This document shows, one piece after another, positions 62,508 through 64,000 of a stretch of DNA of 64,000 nt. The translations under genes were made by a program, and so were the position numbers. Origin of the DNA: Alkalihalobacillus trypoxylicola (GTDB taxonomy: Bacteria; Bacillota; Bacilli; Bacillales; Bacillaceae_D); NCBI RefSeq assembly GCF_001590785.1, contig NZ_LTAO01000002.1:1-64000 (forward strand). Reading direction: 5' to 3'. The notes below the pieces were generated by a model. It had not been told where the DNA came from. It was given only the letters and a program-made list of their open reading frames with translations, and did no database searches. Every line of letters starts with the position of its first letter. Position 1 is the first letter of the stretch.

Positions 62508-63378
62508 CTTCTTCTACCTCTTTTATAGCAAAGGTAGCTAACTCTTCCTTTTTCTCTAATCTAAATAGCACAACCGCTTGTTCAATTAACCTCTTACCCA
62601 TTTCAACCTCACCTTGGAGTAAATAACAAAATCCCTTTTGGTAAGTGCATTCTTCAAAGAGATACAATAGTCCATTTTCAATGCATATTTGACGACCCTG
62701 TTCAGCTAAGTTAATAGCTTTGGAATAATTAGCAAGAGTGGTTTCCGCTTTTGCATAATTATATAAAATTCGTACTTTAATTTTAGGGTTAAAATCCTGA
62801 ATGAAATTAGCATGCTTTAATGATCGCTCATAATATTCAGTAGCTTGAGTAGAGTGCCCCTTTAAATCATAGATAGCGGCAATAGAATTTAATATTTGGA
62901 TTTCTTCCTGAGTGTAATTTCGTTTACCGTTATAGGTTAAATTAATTGCCTTAAATAGCATTTTGATAGCAAGGGTATAGTCTTTATAGAGATAGGCAAT
63001 GGCGACTCCTTTATGCCAGAGGATGAATTGTTGTAAGCTGGAGCTTTTAAATAGCTTATTCTTTTCTTCAGCTGTCACCAATTGAAAGACTTCCTTGTAA
63101 TTCCTGTTTTCGGTTTGACGGCGAACCTCTTGAATAAATTCTTGGACATAATCATATTGAGGATTTTCAAAAGCGTGAAAAAATTGATTCATATCGACTT
63201 CTAACCGCTTTGAAATAGCAAATAGAGTGGTAGATAATGGAATGAACTTTCCTGCCTCGATGTTACTGATTTGTGCTTGTGTACATATTCCTTCAGCTAG
63301 CTCACATTGCGTCAGACCTTTTAATGAACGATAAAATTTAATATTCTTTCCAATCGTGTCAATGTTAATTGGTATCAC
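62488..63378 (-). CDS. PlcR-like (RNPP-type) HTH-TPR regulator
   Basis: A 296-residue regulator with an N-terminal XRE helix-turn-helix (FYRSLKGLTQCELAEGICTQAQISNIEAG, ~14-43) and at least four TPR-like helical hairpins (~75-290). Layout and length match PlcR of the B. cereus group, where a short exported peptide from a neighbouring gene binds the TPRs. No PapR-like signal-peptide ORF is visible nearby. The start is doubtful: the GTG at 63378 directly abuts its AAGAGG site, so a downstream non-standard codon cannot be excluded. Targets and inducer are unknown. Confidence 0.8.
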   Translation of the reverse strand: MIPINIDTIGKNIKFYRSLKGLTQCELAEGICTQAQISNIEAGKFIPLSTTLFAISKRLEVDMNQFFHAFENPQYDYVQEFIQEVRRQTENRNYKEVFQLVTAEEKNKLFKSSSLQQFILWHKGVAIAYLYKDYTLAIKMLFKAINLTYNGKRNYTQEEIQILNSIAAIYDLKGHSTQATEYYERSLKHANFIQDFNPKIKVRILYNYAKAETTLANYSKAINLAEQGRQICIENGLLYLFEECTYQKGFCYLLQGEVEMGKRLIEQAVVLFRLEKKEELATFAIKEVEEALTTIQ

Positions 63379-63578
63379 CCTCTTGTCGATTAATTTCGTA
63401 AAATTTCTAGTATGTTCAATATTCAGCCATTACAAAATAAAAAAGAAAGTTCCACTAACATGCTCTTAATAGAAGTATATAGAATACATATTTACTATAC
63501 AAGTTTAATTTTTAGATGTCATACTCCGTTTATAGTGATTTTTTCATAGGAAATAGCTTTTATATTCTAAGAAACATA

Positions 63579-63646
63579 AAAAAAGAGCCATATGACTACT
63601 TAGATATTAATTTACTAATTAAATCTAAGTAGCCACCGTTTGGCTC
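63579..63646 (-). terminator. Long hairpin after the last gene
   Basis: GAGCCA and CTACTTAGAT pair with ATCTAAGTAG and TGGCTC. On the minus strand a T-run follows. It overlaps the stop codon of the gene at 63645. Confidence 0.75.
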
Positions 63647-63986
63647 AAAAAATATTTAAATGATTGACTGCCTTTTGTTCGTCTTTTGTCATGAATACTT
63701 CTGTTTTATTTAATTTAGTATTGTAAAGAACGATCATAATGGATGGCTTCCAAATTAGTTCTTTCGTCTTTAAATAATGATCTAATTGAAAAGGAATTTC
63801 TTCAATAATGGAATGCTTATATAAATCATTCTCTGATAATGCTCTTTTTTCAAATTCATCTCCAAAAAGTGCAGGAAATGCAATGGCTTCGTTATATAAA
63901 AGACGTCGTTTTGATTTAGTTAGAGTCTCTGACCACCAAGCCTTACGGGGCTTTTGTTTATGATTTCGTAAATAATCATATTTCAT
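63645..63986 (-). CDS. Hypothetical protein, possibly cut by the window edge
   Basis: Unrecognised. The 113 residues from the ATG at 63986 are very basic and aromatic at the start (NHKQKPRKAWWSETLTKSKRR) and have no signal or membrane helix. The frame stays open to the window edge and no ribosome binding site is visible before this ATG, so the true start may lie beyond 64000. A strong terminator follows. Nothing supports a function. Confidence 0.55.
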   Translation of the reverse strand: MKYDYLRNHKQKPRKAWWSETLTKSKRRLLYNEAIAFPALFGDEFEKRALSENDLYKHSIIEEIPFQLDHYLKTKELIWKPSIMIVLYNTKLNKTEVFMTKDEQKAVNHLNIF

Positions 63987-64000
63987 TAATGAAGTGTAAA

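Overview
The window is AT-rich chromosomal DNA of a Bacillaceae bacterium. Most recognisable genes have Bacillus-type counterparts: the sigma-W-preceded ydbST pair, hemAT, nsrR with its three cysteines, csoR-copZ-copA, hmoA behind a Fur box, DUF3900, DUF2207 and DUF5392 proteins, and xylRAB with XylR-type operators and cre sites. Start sites carry strong AGGAGG-type ribosome binding sites, and TTG and GTG starts are frequent. Two futalosine-pathway genes (mqnB, mqnD) suggest that menaquinone is made by that route rather than by the classical Men route of B. subtilis, which fits some alkaliphilic or halotolerant Bacillus relatives. The genus cannot be fixed from this window. No rRNA, tRNA, prophage, transposase or CRISPR array was seen.

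Layout: 0.3-9.4 kb holds housekeeping and stress genes (AlkC-like repair protein, DUF2207 membrane protein, ydbST, methionine aminopeptidase, DUF3900, a lipoprotein cyclophilin). 9.5-25.3 kb is one large block on the plus strand for carbohydrate uptake. It has a cre site, two extracellular solute-binding proteins, two pairs of ABC permeases, three unusual membrane or exported proteins (NHL/TPR protein, YIP1 protein, DUF5696 protein) and two cytoplasmic glycoside hydrolases (GH113-like and GH9). It has no ATPase gene. 25.7-30.4 kb carries a DinB-like protein, a DUF624-AraC pair, nsrR, a GNAT enzyme and a secreted pectate lyase. The AraC and pectate lyase genes share an identical cre-containing 18-mer.

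30.7-34.4 kb has mqnB-mqnD converging on pncA-pncB. 34.6-39 kb is the copper operon csoR-copZ-copA plus a small His-rich membrane protein, then a CinD/Frm2-type nitroreductase and Fur-controlled hmoA. 39-46.3 kb holds uppP, a divergent catE/hxlR pair, a HAD phosphatase, a CPA2 antiporter, a small alarmone synthetase and an AraC regulator. 46.4-55.8 kb is sugar catabolism: rhaB-rhaA, an esterase-like hydrolase, and xylR divergent from xylA-xylB. 55.9-64 kb has an oxidoreductase, a GNAT enzyme, hemAT, an SDR enzyme, gnd and a PlcR-like regulator.

Taken together the window describes a plant-cell-wall sugar user. Pectate lyase, rhamnose and xylose genes and an oligosaccharide importer with beta-glycanase-type cytoplasmic enzymes lie close together, several behind CcpA-type cre sites.

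The intergenic spaces hold two families of dispersed, structured repeats (family A with five copies, family B with three) and a degenerate tandem array of about 52 bp. All copies lie in the same orientation and all whose upstream gene is visible lie downstream of plus-strand genes. One family A copy supplies the last codons of the small copper-operon gene. The best candidate for an undescribed system is the 16-kb transport block with its NHL-TPR, YIP1 and DUF5696 proteins.
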